Shown: positions 35,247 to 46,493 of the stretch, in pieces
Numbering within the stretch: position 1 is the first letter of the stretch
How the letters are laid out: each line of letters begins with the position of its first letter
DNA from: Siphonodentalium dalli
Taxonomy: Eukaryota > Mollusca > Scaphopoda > Gadilida > Siphonodentaliidae
Length of the DNA stretch: 64,000 nt
Reading direction: 5' to 3'
Assembly: GCA_032622095.1 (NCBI GenBank)
Contig: CP136064.1
Coordinates: 216,890,205-216,954,204, forward strand
Position numbers and translations under genes: made by a program
The notes under the pieces: model-generated
What the model was told of the DNA's origin: nothing
Seen by the model: the letters and a program-made list of their open reading frames with translations, nothing else
Database searches by the model: none

Positions 35247-35573
35247 CTTGAATTGATATGGTGATTTCCGAGAATGGATCCACGCCCTGTGCAGACCTAG
35301 TATCACTAACAGCCTCACATCTGAGGACAGCACCATTTAAATCATTCGTAAAAGCATGCTCAAATGTTGAGGTGATATATTCACTGCAGTCATGTCTGGA
35401 GACCGATGTTGTTTCTTGCACAGAGAAGTTCCCATACATCACCGATCCAGGTAGTTTGATTGTCCAACGAAGCTCCCCATTGGCTGATCCCACTAACCCT
35501 GAACAGGTATAGTTCTCTGTTGAGCCATTTGTGATAGACGTAGGTGCAGATATGGTAGGCGTCTGTGGACGAG
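35247..35573 (-). CDS. Exon e20: type-A C2-like Ig domain (recent copy)
   Basis: The 327-nt phase 1-1 exon is one of three nearly identical A exons (with e23 and e26). It has ENYTCSGLVGSANGELRW, SRHDCSEYITSTFEHAF and NDLNGAVLRCEAVSDTRSAQG; the Ser in TRSAQ is specific to it. The intron on its upstream side carries a 494-bp TTAA element missing from the sister copies. Confidence 0.9.
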
Positions 35574-35734
35574 CTGTAAACAAATTATACAATACATCAA
35601 CTACGGCCATGTAAGAAGGCTTTTTATTTAAAATAATATATCAATTGAATTCGTAAAACATACAAAAGGCTTTCTATTCTAACAGCCTATTTTTTAACAA
35701 CTTACACCATCATTTTAATGGAATATACAGTTAA

Positions 35735-36228
35735 AGGTACGGTTGGCCTTGGCGGTGGGTATCCTGTGAAAAGATTTCCACCCGTCAAAAACCGCCACAA
35801 ACAGAAAGAACAACAAAATGTAGACAGACTTTGTCCGTATACAAATAAGAAATATCGCATAAACGGTATGTTATTGTCATATTTTTGACCATTGTTATGT
35901 AAACAAAGGCATAAAAAGTTACTTTTCTGGTGTTTGTTTATATTATGATGGTAAACATAAAGAGCGTTCTTTATGGGTGAATTCCTGATATGGAACGTAT
36001 AAAGAGCGTTTATGCCATTTGTGTGTGATTAGCCAGCAGCATTGTGTTGTCTTCTCTAACACAATCAGGCTCTTGCTTAGGTAAAATATAGTAAATCTGT
36101 ATGCTAACATGCTGTTTACGCGATGGTCATGGTATATATGAACGAAACTGTGTGCGTTTTAATGTTTTTCTGTTTACGGTGATTGGAACAAATATGAATA
36201 TTTTCGACAACTAAGGCCTCACGTGCCT
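35735..36228. mobile_element. TTAA-target insertion, 494 bp
   Basis: TTAA-AGGTACGG on the left and CGTGCCT-TTAA on the right. The sister introns read CAGTTAAATGTTATACT without interruption at 33020 and 28047. There is no reading frame. TTAA with AGG ends is compatible with Kolobok-like elements. Confidence 0.8.
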
Positions 36229-36690
36229 TTAAATGTTATACTATTTTACTGTTTTATTTTAGTGACATGTCCAGTTCTGTTCAAATGGCCTTTACAGATA
36301 TAATTTTCTGGCATGGTTCTATTACAATCAAGTATATTTCAATTTTATTTACCTTCACAGTTCTATTTCAGAAGAATAGACAGTTCCATTTTAAAGGTAT
36401 TTGCAGTAATATTTTAATGAAGAATACAGTTCCAGTTTGATGTTTACTTTTCTACTTCAGTGGCATATACCTGGCCGGGGTACTTAATTCCTACACATAT
36501 ATATATATGCATGGGTGGAGTTATAATAAAAATAACACCCACTGTTCCATTTCAATGGTCCTTATATTTTAATGTTAGATTTTGTTCTATTTTAATGACA
36601 TACACAGGGTAATCTACTGTTCTCTTTTAATGACATATTTTAATGTTCATTACAGTTCCAGTTTAATTCCATTTACAGATCTTGACTTAC

Positions 36691-37026
36691 ATTTCAGGTT
36701 AAGTGATCCTTCCTTTGACATGTTTTTTGATGGAGTTTCAATAGCACATATATAGCTCCCTTCATCCTGGCACTCTGAGTTAGTAAACGTTAGCTCAATC
36801 GTCACATTACTTATGTTCACATCCAGAACTTGTAATGAGATTCTGCTCAGGATGGGGTCATTTGGTGTGTTGATGCCCTGTGGTGGGTAGTCAAGTGAAG
36901 CAATGGAAACCATGTCAGATGCTCGGATGAGAGAAGCTTTGGTCCATATATCAGCATGCATGAACCGACATCTGACAACTGATGGCCCTCCTCCCACAAA
37001 TACAGGTTCTGTCTCCAGAATCGTTG
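36691..37026 (-). CDS. Exon e19: type-B V-like Ig domain
   Basis: The 336-nt phase 1-1 exon has the B motifs with EPVFVGGGPSVVRCRFMHAD (Val where others have Ala), SRISLQVLDVNISNVTIEL and SECQDEGSYICAIETPSKNM. It combines the CRF and LSRIS features of the downstream copies with the TPSKNM of e16. That mosaic is compatible with gene conversion or unequal crossing-over. Confidence 0.88.
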
Positions 37027-37224
37027 CTGCATAGTATAAATCAAAAGTAAAATCACTTTCTTTCATTTGGTATAAACAGAATTGCAGACAAATGTTCAGA
37101 TATATAACCATCAGCCACAGAGAAAACCACTAATTAGACATAGTTCTCTTCATTTTTCAGAAGGTTTATATATCTAATATTTTTCAATGTTTTTTGAATA
37201 TGGAAAGTGGGAGGGACTGTAATT

Positions 37225-37745
37225 GAAAGGAGCTCACTGCATTCAAAGTGGGTATATGGGAAATAACATAAATTTTTATAACGGTCTGTGAAACATCTAT
37301 CAACAAGTACATGTAAAAATAGATTGACTTTGTTCTTATTTCTATTATTAATGACTCTCAAATAATGAGATTTCGCATATCAAATCCATTGTTATGTAAA
37401 GATTACTGTTACAGTGGATTTACCAATCAAAGTCAAATTAGTCCAATAAGATACCGCAGTGTAATACAAATTTGACATTAAACATTGGGCATTGAAAAAT
37501 ACTCTGAAAATTTTATTTAAAATAAAATATTTGAACTTACTATGCGATTAGCGATGTTTGTTGACAAATCACTGTAACAGTTTTGTTTACAAACAATGGT
37601 TTCAACACACAAATTTTGTTTATTGGAGAATTATCAATAATTAAGATAAGAACAAAGTTGATCTATTTTGTGGTGATGTTTTTACAGACTTTTAAATCTT
37701 GTGCACATTTACCCACTGCGAGTGCCTTAATTGGGTCCCATTGAA
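37225..37745. repeat. Ancestral intron repeat with GGGACCCAA ends, copy 4
   Basis: The left end is altered (GGAGCTCACTGCATTC) but the interior and TTGGGTCC end match copies 2 and 3. Confidence 0.5.
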
Positions 37746-37819
37746 GAAAGGAAACACAGTAGGGAAGAAATAGATACAGTGGAATATACATATGGGATTT
37801 GACAAAAATTAAGAATAAA

Positions 37820-38009
37820 TGAAGAATATAGTTTAGCAAGGGAAGCCTAACTGTCTTAGTAAAGCATAGGTCGGTATAAATTGCTGTAAGTTGCTTGTTA
37901 AGTATGATAACTTAGGTAATTAGGTATTTGGTGTACCAATACGTTTTGTATTAAAATATAGTGTGACTGATTTCGCTTGGGTTGCTCATCAGGTGAATTG
38001 TCACTAATA
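37820..38009. mobile_element. 190-bp insertion with a 9-bp duplication
   Basis: AAGAATAAA occurs at 37811-37819 and again at 38010-38018. The sister introns (26.99, 31.96, 34.67 kb) have a single AAGAATAAAGCAG. The inserted sequence is not one I recognise. Confidence 0.65.
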
Positions 38010-38191
38010 AAGAATAAAGCAGTTGGCATTCTGTTACATAACCAGCCCTCACTCACACAGATATCTCATCTTGTGGATCTATTACAAATTATTTTCCAGA
38101 CAAGATTTAATATTAATTTTGACCAATCTATGACATTTAACCAGAGCTACCCCTTTTAGGTGAGTACACAGTATATTAAGGCCAAACATAC

Positions 38192-38245
38192 TCAGTTCAG
38201 GTGGGGCTGCAGTCGTTATCATTTCAGCTGTGGTGGTTTCTGGTT
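38192..38245 (-). CDS. Exon e18: short Thr/Pro linker
   Basis: The 54-nt phase 1-1 exon encodes PETTTAEMITTAAPPEL plus split codons. It has one Ile where the others have Thr. Acceptor TTTTCAG, donor CTGA|GTATGT. Confidence 0.77.
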
Positions 38246-38714
38246 CTGAAAATATTTGATAATTTTAAATATAGATTCTTTCTTCTGACTATATAAAATT
38301 AAAATTTAATGCAATGTTTCCTATATAGAACCTGATTTGTCAAATAATAAATCTTAGCCAGCAACATGTCTCAGTCAAAAAGTCATTAGAAAATGGAAAT
38401 TTCGTACAATAGCTATTTTTCGATCTATCAAATTTGTCGAACTTCAAAGACGTAACACATCAAAAGACAGACTCAACATTTTTGTCTTAGTAAAAAATTA
38501 TTTCAAACACATTACAAAATAACATTCCCCAAGCATCACAACTTGGTGTGAGATCTGATAATTGTTGATCTATGCAGCGCCAAGCCACCTCCAGGAAAGC
38601 CAGTAGTTTTGGCAGACATCAAAATCATATTGCTATCTTGACACCGACAATAAGTCAAACACTCTAACAGTTCACCGATGAGCTTTTGAACATTGCACAT
38701 TTAATAAAACTCAC

Positions 38715-39041
38715 CCTGAATTAATATGGTGATTTCCGAGAATGGATCCACACCCTGTGCGGGCTTAACATCACTCAAAGCCTCACATCTGAGGACAGCA
38801 CCATTAAACTCATTCGTAAAAGCATACTCAAATGTTGTGGTGAGATATTCACTGCAGTCACGCCTGGAGACCAAGGTTGTTTCTTGCACAGAGAAGTTCC
38901 CATATGTCACCGATCCAGGTAGTTTGATTGTCCACCGAAGCTCCCCATTGGCTGATCCCACTAACCCCGAACAGGTATAGTTCTCTGCTGAACCATTTGT
39001 GAGCGACATAGGTGCAGAAATGGTAGGTGTCTGTGGACGAG
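38715..39041 (-). CDS. Exon e17: type-A C2-like Ig domain
   Basis: The 327-nt phase 1-1 exon begins RPQTPTISAPMSL. It has ENYTCSGLVGSANGELRW, RRDCSEYLTTTFEYAF and AVLRCEALSDVKPAQGV. ALSD..PAQGV is shared with e14. The donor CAGG|GTGAGT also matches e14 rather than the CAAG|GTGAGT of later copies. Confidence 0.88.
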
Positions 39042-39442
39042 CTGCAAAAAATATATAGAATACATCAACTATGGCCATGTAAGAAGGCTTTTTATTTTAA
39101 ACAAATATATCAATTGAATTCTTATAATATAAAAAAGGCTTTCCATTCTAATAGCCCCTTTTTTAACAATGTATAGCGGAATATACAGTTAAATGTTATA
39201 GTATTATACTGTTCTATTTTAGTGACATGTCCAGTTCTGTTCAAATGGCCATTACAGTTATAATTTTGTGGCATCGTTCTATTACAATCAAGTATATTTC
39301 AATTTTAATGACCTTCACAGTTCTATTTCAGAAAAATATACAGTTCCATTTTAATGGTATTTGCAGTAATATTTTAATGAAGGATACAGTTCCAGTTTGA
39401 TGTAATTTACCGTTCTACTTATTATATTGCATCGGTGGAGAA

Positions 39443-40566
39443 CAGTGTTCACGCTGTCGGTAGCCAAATTAGCCAATGGCTAATCTTTTTCGAATTTGGC
39501 TAATAAAAATTTCATTTGGCTAAACTTTTGGTTAAACTTTTTTTGACCCCAAATGTAGTCAGAAAGCTAATTAATAAAAGCGCTCAATAGATCGACATTC
39601 AAGATGAAGTTAATTAGGTGACGAAAGTATTTCATTATTTTCATACTTATGAAATATCGTTCCGTACCAGCAAAATGTAAGCTCTAACATTTAGTGATGT
39701 GAACGATCTAGTCCGAAAACAACGAAAGTGGGAATATATCGCCGACTGTGCAAAGGGAAACCCGATCGCAGACAGTACAAAGGGAAAGCCGATCGACAAC
39801 TCTATCAACCAAGCAACCACAAAGTGCAATCATATTTAGTGTTTTAATCTGGAGAAAGATTACGTCACTCTGCACGAAACAGCAAAATGTCCTTATTTTA
39901 CATTTAATCCCCTAATCCACCATTGTCTACCTGGTCACTCACGGGGCCTCTGCACAATGCATGTTTATGATAACATTGTATTTATGACCGTCGAGGTTTA
40001 TGAGCACCAAGTGTAAGACAATAGCTTAATCAGCCAAATGTGAATCACGACAGATATTTTGTGGCTATTTGCCGTCAATATCGATACAGTCAAAATAATA
40101 TGCATGCTTTTATGACAGATTGTAATTTGATAATGGCGTAACAATATTAAGTTATTAGTTTCCAGATGTCACTTAGATATATTCGCAAGGATAAATATTT
40201 AATGATTTAAAAAAAGATATTGATATAAAACAAAACAAAAATTAAGGACAATCCCGTGTTACACCCCCCCCCCCCCCAATCACTCTTTCACAAAAAGATT
40301 AAATAATTTTTTAATAAATGATGTATATAAAAATACTTCTAGTTCATCAAAATTATTTAAATTATTGTGTATTTTACCTGTATCTGTTAGATTTTACGTT
40401 TTAGTCATTAATTGTGAACCGACCAGAAAACGATGATTTAATTTGGCCAAAGTTTTTTTTAATTTGGCCAAAAAACATTTGGCTAAAGTTTTTTTCATTT
40501 GGCTAATAAAATTTTCATTTGGCTAAACTTTTGGCTAAAGTTTTTTTCGGTCCAGCGCGAACACTG
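39443..40566. mobile_element. Non-autonomous hAT-like element, 1.12 kb
   Basis: An exact 8-bp duplication GTGGAGAA (39435-39442, 40567-40574) flanks CAGTGTTCACGCTG and GCGCGAACACTG. The right two-thirds are the inverted relative of the element at 25911, including a poly-C run (40264-40277) opposite its poly-G. Confidence 0.88.
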
Positions 40567-40760
40567 GTGGAGAATTATATTGCATGGGTGGAGTTATAAT
40601 AATAAAACCCACTGTTCCATTTTAATGGCCCTTATATTTTAATGTTACATTTCGTTCTATTTTAGACATACACAGGCGTAATTTACTGTTCTCTTCTAAT
40701 GATATATTTTAATGGGCATTATAGTTCCAGTTTTAATGGCCTTTACAGATCTTGACTTAC

Positions 40761-41096
40761 ATTTGAGGTTGAGTGTTCCTTCCTTTGACATGTTCTTTGA
40801 GGGAGTCTCGATGGCACATATATAGCTCCCTTCATCCTGGCACTCTGAGTTAGTAAATGTTAGCTCGATCGTCACATTATTTATGTTCACATCCAGGACT
40901 TGTAATGCGATTCTGCCCCGGATGGGGTCATTTGGTGTGTTGATGCCCTGTGGTGGGTAATCAAGTGAAGCAATGGACACCATGTCAGATGCTCGGATGA
41001 GGGATGCTTTGGTCCATATATCAGCATGCATAAACAGACATCTGACGACAGACGGCCCTCCTCCCACAAATGCTGGTTCTGTCTCCAGAATCGTTG
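40761..41096 (-). CDS. Exon e16: type-B V-like Ig domain
   Basis: The 336-nt phase 1-1 exon is a B domain with GGGPSVVRCLFMHADIW, YPPQGINTPNDP, RGRIALQVLD and SECQDEGSYICAIETPSKNM. It carries CLF as in e13 and the TPSKNM ending also seen in e19, whereas other copies have THSKNM. The donor is AAAT|GTAAGT. A 1.1-kb hAT-like element lies in the following intron. Confidence 0.88.
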
Positions 41097-41761
41097 CTGC
41101 ATAGTATAAATCAAAAGTAAAATCACTTTCTTTCATTTGGTATAAACATAATTGCAGACAAATTTTCGGATCTACGACCATCAGCCACAAACTAATTAGA
41201 CACAGTTGCATATATTCTGTTGAGTATAAAAGGAGATGGTCCCATAGATGGCCAGATTTAGGTTACAGTCCCCCTTTAATTCGATCACATGGTAATTATA
41301 ATGAAAATGAATTTATGACTCCAGTCATAAATTCATTTTCATTATAATTACCATTTTGTTTGCATCGTTCATGTGTGTATTTTGCACTCATCCATTGCTC
41401 AAATTCATTCATTTGTTGCATATATTCTGTTGAGTATAAAATGAGATGGTCCCATAAATGGCCAGATTTAGGGTACAGTCCCCCTTTAATTGGGTCCAGT
41501 TGAAAAAACAAAACATAGTAGGGACAAAATAGATATAGATTGTGATATACATATGGGATTGGACAAAAATGAAAGAATAAAGCAGTTGGTATTCTGTTAC
41601 ATAACCAGTCCTAACTCACACAGATATCTCATCCTGTGGAATCTATTACAAATTATTTTCCAGTCATTTAGTATTAATTTTGAACAATCTATGACATTTA
41701 GCCTAGATCGAGCTACCCCTTTCTTTTATTTGAGTTCAATAGATATTGAAGAGAAACATAC

Positions 41762-41815
41762 TCAGTTCAGGTGGGGCAGCAGTCGTTGTCATTTCTGCTG
41801 TGGTGGTTTCTGGTT
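41762..41815 (-). CDS. Exon e15: short Thr/Pro linker
   Basis: The 54-nt phase 1-1 exon encodes PETTTAEMTTTAAPPEL plus split codons. Acceptor TTTTCAG, donor CTGA|GTATGT. It is identical in sequence to the linkers at 27160 and 32127. Confidence 0.78.
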
Positions 41816-42172
41816 CTGAAAATATTATTTGATAATTTTAAATATAGATTCTCTATTTCAACTATATAAAATGAAATTTTAATGCAATGTTTCCTATATA
41901 GAACCTGATTTGTCAAGTAATAAATCTTAGCCAACAACATTTCTTAGACAAAAAGTCATTTAAAAATGGAAATTTCGTTCAAAAGTTATTTTTTGATATT
42001 TCAAATTTGCCCAGCTTCAAAGATGTAAAACATCACAAGACATATTAAACATTTTTGTCTTGGTAAAAATTAATTTCAATCACAGTACAAAATAGCATTC
42101 CTCAAGCATCACAACTTTGACACTGACGATAAGTCAAACACTCTAACAGTTCACCAATGAACATTGCACATT

Positions 42173-42482
42173 GTGAACCCCGGACCATAAGAGAATGGAA
42201 TGCTATACCAACAGAAATAGTCACCATCATTCCAGTAGATGAGTTCAGGACCAGGATGATGAACCAACTATATCCATGCTGGACGTCCCAGAAAACCCAA
42301 TCGACCCAGTAAAAAAAAAAAAAAAAAAAAAAAAAATTCAAATCAAATTCAAATCAAATCAATTATTTTATCACAAACCCTAATCATGAAGAGAAATTAT
42401 CGCCAGTCGTTGCCAAAATAAATTAGTCATAATCATCAGCCTGTTGATGGTGGACTGAAATCGGAAGAAGAAGAAGAAGAAG
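42173..42482 (+). mobile_element. 5'-truncated LINE 3' end with (GAA)n tail
   Basis: A plus-strand frame reads REWNAIPTEIVTIIPVDEF and continues to a TAA at about 42311. This resembles the end of reverse transcriptases of CR1/jockey-type LINEs. An A-rich tract, a short 3' UTR and (GAA)n follow. ACATT repeats on both sides (42168-42172, 42483-42487). The sister intron at 38.69 kb (GCACATTTAATAAAACTCAC) is the empty site. Confidence 0.75.
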
Positions 42483-42500
42483 ACATTTAATAAAACTCAC

Positions 42501-42827
42501 CCTGAATTAATATGGTGATTTCCGAGAATGGTTCCACACCTTGTGCAGGCTTAGCATCACTCAAAGCCTCACATCTGAGGACAGCACCATTAAACTCATT
42601 CGTAAAAGCATGCTCAAATGTTGAGGTGAGATATTCACTGCAGTCACGTCTGGAGAGTGATGTTGTTTCTTGAACAGGGAAGGTCTCGTATGTCACCGTT
42701 CCAGGCAATTTGATTGTCCACCGAAGCTCCCCGTTGATTAATCCCACTAATCCGGAACATGTGTAGTTTTCTGTTGAGCCATTTGTGACAGACGTAGGGG
42801 CAGAAATGGTAGGTGCCAGTGGACGAG
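42501..42827 (-). CDS. Exon e14: type-A C2-like Ig domain
   Basis: The 327-nt phase 1-1 exon begins RPLAPTISAPTSV. It has ENYTCSGLVG, LRWTIKLPGTVTYETFPVQE, RRDCSEYLTSTFEHAF and AVLRCEALSDAKPAQGVEPF. A LINE end is inserted in the intron only 18 bp past the donor (CAGG|GTGAGT). That keeps the donor intact but brings a (GAA)n tract next to it. Confidence 0.87.
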
Positions 42828-42910
42828 CTGCAAACAAATTTAGATAATACATCAACTGCGGCCTTCAATGTAAAAAGGTGTTTTATTTAAATGGCCTAAT
42901 ATAGTTTTAT

Positions 42911-43104
42911 TTAACCCCTTCATGACGGGACCTGTGCTGGTGCAGCATTAAAGATCCTATGCTAGTGCATTCTCTTATATATGCGAGTCTTTCGCATATA
43001 TAACATTATGCGAGGCTCCCTATGGGAGACTCACATATATAAGACAATGCATTAACACAGGGTTTTAGCAAAATTTCAGGATGCTCCAGTCATTGAAGGG
43101 TTAT
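42911..43104. repeat. P1 foldback element
   Basis: TTAACCCCTTCATGACGGGA on the left and CAGTCATTGAAGGGTTA on the right with the hairpin ladder between. Confidence 0.65.
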
Positions 43105-43169
43105 ATAAGAAAGAAATACACATGCACATTGCCGTGTATAGTATAATTTTATAAATGAAAGTGTCAATG

Positions 43170-45290
43170 ACACTGTAGCTCAACTTGGAAAGGGAATAAT
43201 TTAATGTATTACAGTGAATGGAGCCATTAGGAATGTGGAAAGTTGAATATCTAATACATGTTTATAGACATGAAGAGAAAAGTAAAATCCAAGATGGCTG
43301 CTGGCGGCCTTGTTTTCGGCCGAATGACCCCAAAATGAGTCGTTCCCATCTACATGTCATCGTTAACATCCATGACAAATTTTATGACGATCAGACTAAA
43401 GGTACGACCTGTAGCCCGTGCTAAAGAATTTAGTCATACAAAGAGTAAAATCCAAGATGGCTGCTGGCGGCCTTGTTTTCGGCCGATTGACCCCAAAATG
43501 AGTCGTTCCCATCTACATGTCATTATTAACATTCATGACAAATTTTATGATGATCAGACTAAAGGTATGACATGTAGCCCGTGCTAAAGAATTTAGTCAT
43601 ACAAAGAGTAAAATCCAAGATGGCTGCTGGCGGCCATGTTTTCGGCCGATTGACCCCAAAATGACTCGTTCCCATCTAAATGTCATCGTTAACATCCATG
43701 ACAAATTTTATGATGATTAGACTAAAGGTACGACTTGTAGCCCATGCTAAAGAATTTAGTCATACAAAGAGTAAAATCCAAGATGGCTGCTGGCGGCCAT
43801 GTTTTTGGGCCAAATGACCCCAAAATGACTCGTTCCGATCTACATGTCAATATTATCATCCATGACAAATTTCATGATCATCAGACAAACAGTACGACCT
43901 GTGGCCCGTGCTAATGGATTAAATTTTTTAATCCAAGATGGCCGCTGGCGGCCATGTTTTTTGTCCGAATGACCCCAAAATGACTTGTTCCCATCTACAT
44001 TCCAATTTCAACAACCATGACAAATTTTATGATGATCAGACTAAAGGTACGACCTGTAGCCCATGCTAAAGGATTTAGTCATACAATGAGTAAAATCAAA
44101 GATGGCTGCTGGCGGCCATGTTTTTCGGCCGAATGACCTCAAAATGACTCGTTCCCATCTACATGTCATTATTAACATTCTTGACACATTTCATGATGAT
44201 CAGACTAAAGGTACTACCTGTAGCCCGTGCTAAATGATTTAGTCATACAAAGAGTAAAATCCAAGATGGCTGCTGGCGACCATGTTTTTTGGCCGAATGA
44301 CCCCAAAATTACTCGTTCCCATCTACATGTCATTGCTAATATCCGTGACAAATTTTATGATGATCAGACTAAAGGTACGACCTGCAGCCCGTGCTAAAGA
44401 ATTTAGTCATACAAAGAGTAAAATCGAAGATGGCTGCTGGCGGCCATGTTTATTGGCCGAATGACCCCAAAATTACTCGTTCCCATCTACATGTCAATAT
44501 TATCATCCATGACAAATTTCATGGTGATCAGACGAACAGTACGACCTGTGGCCCGTGCTAATGGATTAAATTTTGAAATCCAAGATGGCTGCTGGCGGCC
44601 ATGTTTTTTGTCCGAATGACCCTAAAATGACTCGTTCCCATCTACATTCCAATTTCAACAGCCATGACAAATTTTATGATGAATAGACTAAAGGTATGAC
44701 CTGTAGCCCGTGCTAAAGGATTTAGTCATTCAAAGAGTAAAATACAAGATGGCTGCTGGCGGCCATGTTTTTTGGCCGAATGACCCCAAAATGACTCGTT
44801 CCCATCTACATGTCATTATTAACATTCTTGACAAAATTTATGATGATCAGACTAAAAGTACGACCTGTAGCCCGTGCTAAAGAATTTAGTCATAAAAAGA
44901 GTAAAATCCAAGATGGCTGCTGGCGGCCATGTTTTTGGGCCGAATGACCCCAAAATTACTCGTTCCCATCTACATGTCAATATTAACATCCACGACAAAT
45001 TTCATGAAGATCAGACAAACAGTACGGCCTGTAGCCCGTGCTAATGGATTGAATTTTGAAATCCAATATGGCCACTGGCGGCCATGTTTTTTTTCCGAAT
45101 GACCCCAAAATTAATTATTCTGGTCTAAATGTTGATGTCAACAGCTATGACAAATTTCATAATGATCCGACGAAAGGTACGACCTGTAGCCTGCATTGTT
45201 GACGCCTTACGTACACACGTACACACGGACGACGGACGACAAAGCCATGGCAATAGCTCAAACTTTACAAAGTAAAGTTGAGCTAAAAAT
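43170..45290. mobile_element. Repeat element with 12-copy 163-bp tandem core
   Basis: GATGGCTGCTGGCGGCC or a close variant recurs near 43295, 43456, 43618, 43781, 43937, 44099, 44264, 44429, 44586, 44749, 44911 and 45067, a period of 155-167 bp. The array is bounded by inverted TAGCTCAACTT (43177) and AAGTTGAGCTA (near 45275). A tail with GACGGACGACAAAGCCATGG precedes the right end. It sits in the intron between B e13 and A e14. Confidence 0.8.
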
Positions 45291-45655
45291 AAACTGATTG
45301 TAGGAGCATCGGCCTACAATCAGTTTCTGTGGTCAAAGTAGATTACACATGTCGGTACATCATGTTTCTATTTCTATTGTAATTTGAATGTATGATTATA
45401 TGACATGCAGATTTTGGCTTCAGGTTTCTGCAAGATTTTCAGTTTTGTACAGCTTATTCCTTTTACATCTTAAATAATTAGTATAATGATGTAGCTACAT
45501 CATATTGCTTTCATCAGCCTGACATGATTTTAACCAATTCAGCTGTGGTTTGAATTATGAAAGTGTGAGATGATGGCAACAATACATTTATTGTACTATG
45601 ACTTTTGTAGTACTTGTATAATTGTTCCACAAAAAGTCGACAACATATCCATGTT

Positions 45656-45871
45656 CAGTAATGCCGTAAATAATCGACTCCTTATTAAACCACAGCAGAA
45701 TTATGGGTAATTTTTCAGGATTTAGTCAGAAATGTGGCTTGTTGCCATTCATCGAAAAGCTCTCACTGAGAGCTTTCCGGTGAATGGCAACAAGCTATAT
45801 TTCCGAATAAATCCTGAAAAATACCCATAATTCTTCTGCGGTTAATGAGTCGATTATTTAGGGCATTACTG
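45656..45871. repeat. Long palindrome MITE (family P3)
   Basis: CAGTAATGCCGTAAATAATC on the left and GGGCATTACTG-TA on the right. The arms meet at AGCTCTCACTGAGAGCTTTC. Confidence 0.7.
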
Positions 45872-46079
45872 TAGAAACACAGGCTTCTGGCCAATCAGCA
45901 AGCAGCTTCAGGCAAGGTTGTGTAACAATTCAACATATACATATCTTTTTTAATGGAAGATACATATATCATGTTAGGTTCCTTTTCAGTTCTATTTTAG
46001 TGGCATACCAATTTCCATAATCATTCTAATGACCTAGTTATAAGCAAATAAAATTATTGAGACAGTGAAAATTTTTTGG

Positions 46080-46180
46080 GGTTGGGTGGGATTCGAACCC
46101 CGGCCCATGACGGCGAGCGCGCCTTACGACTCAAAGTCCGACGTCAATACCACACGGCCACCGAAGCGACCCCATATAGG
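46080..46180 (-). repeat. tRNA-like sequence, probable SINE head
   Basis: On the minus strand, a box A-like TGGCCGTGTGG and a box B GGTTCGAATCC are about 60 bp apart, starting with GGGGTCGCTTCGG and followed by CCCACCCAACCCCAAAAAA. The anticodon region does not fold as a clear tRNA, so a tRNA-derived SINE or tRNA pseudogene is more likely than a working tRNA. Confidence 0.5.
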
Positions 46181-46493
46181 CGCCTTGTGTGTTGTATAGT
46201 CCCAGACTTGTTAAAGAGCTACGCTCGGCATGTTTCGGAGACGTAAATATAACATGCTACTGTGCCATATCTCCTATGGTTTATAGTTATAATTTAATGA
46301 CATACACAGTTCTATTTCCAAAAATAATATAGCTCAATATTAATGTCATTTACTTTCTATTTTAGTGGAATATTCAATGATATTTAGAATGAACCCTCCA
46401 TGAAGGCCTCGAGTCCCTTTAAACAAGTATTCAGTTTAATTGCAGATACTGTTCCATGTTACAGTTTAGTGGCCTTTACGGATCTTGACTTAC

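Noticed and set aside
43218-44464. Plus-strand frames rich in Cys-Trp in the tandem array
   Set aside because: The unit length is not a multiple of three and stops interrupt every frame; they are repeat by-products.
46080-46180. A functional tRNA gene
   Set aside because: Box A and B are present but the anticodon and acceptor stems do not fold convincingly, so a SINE is preferred.
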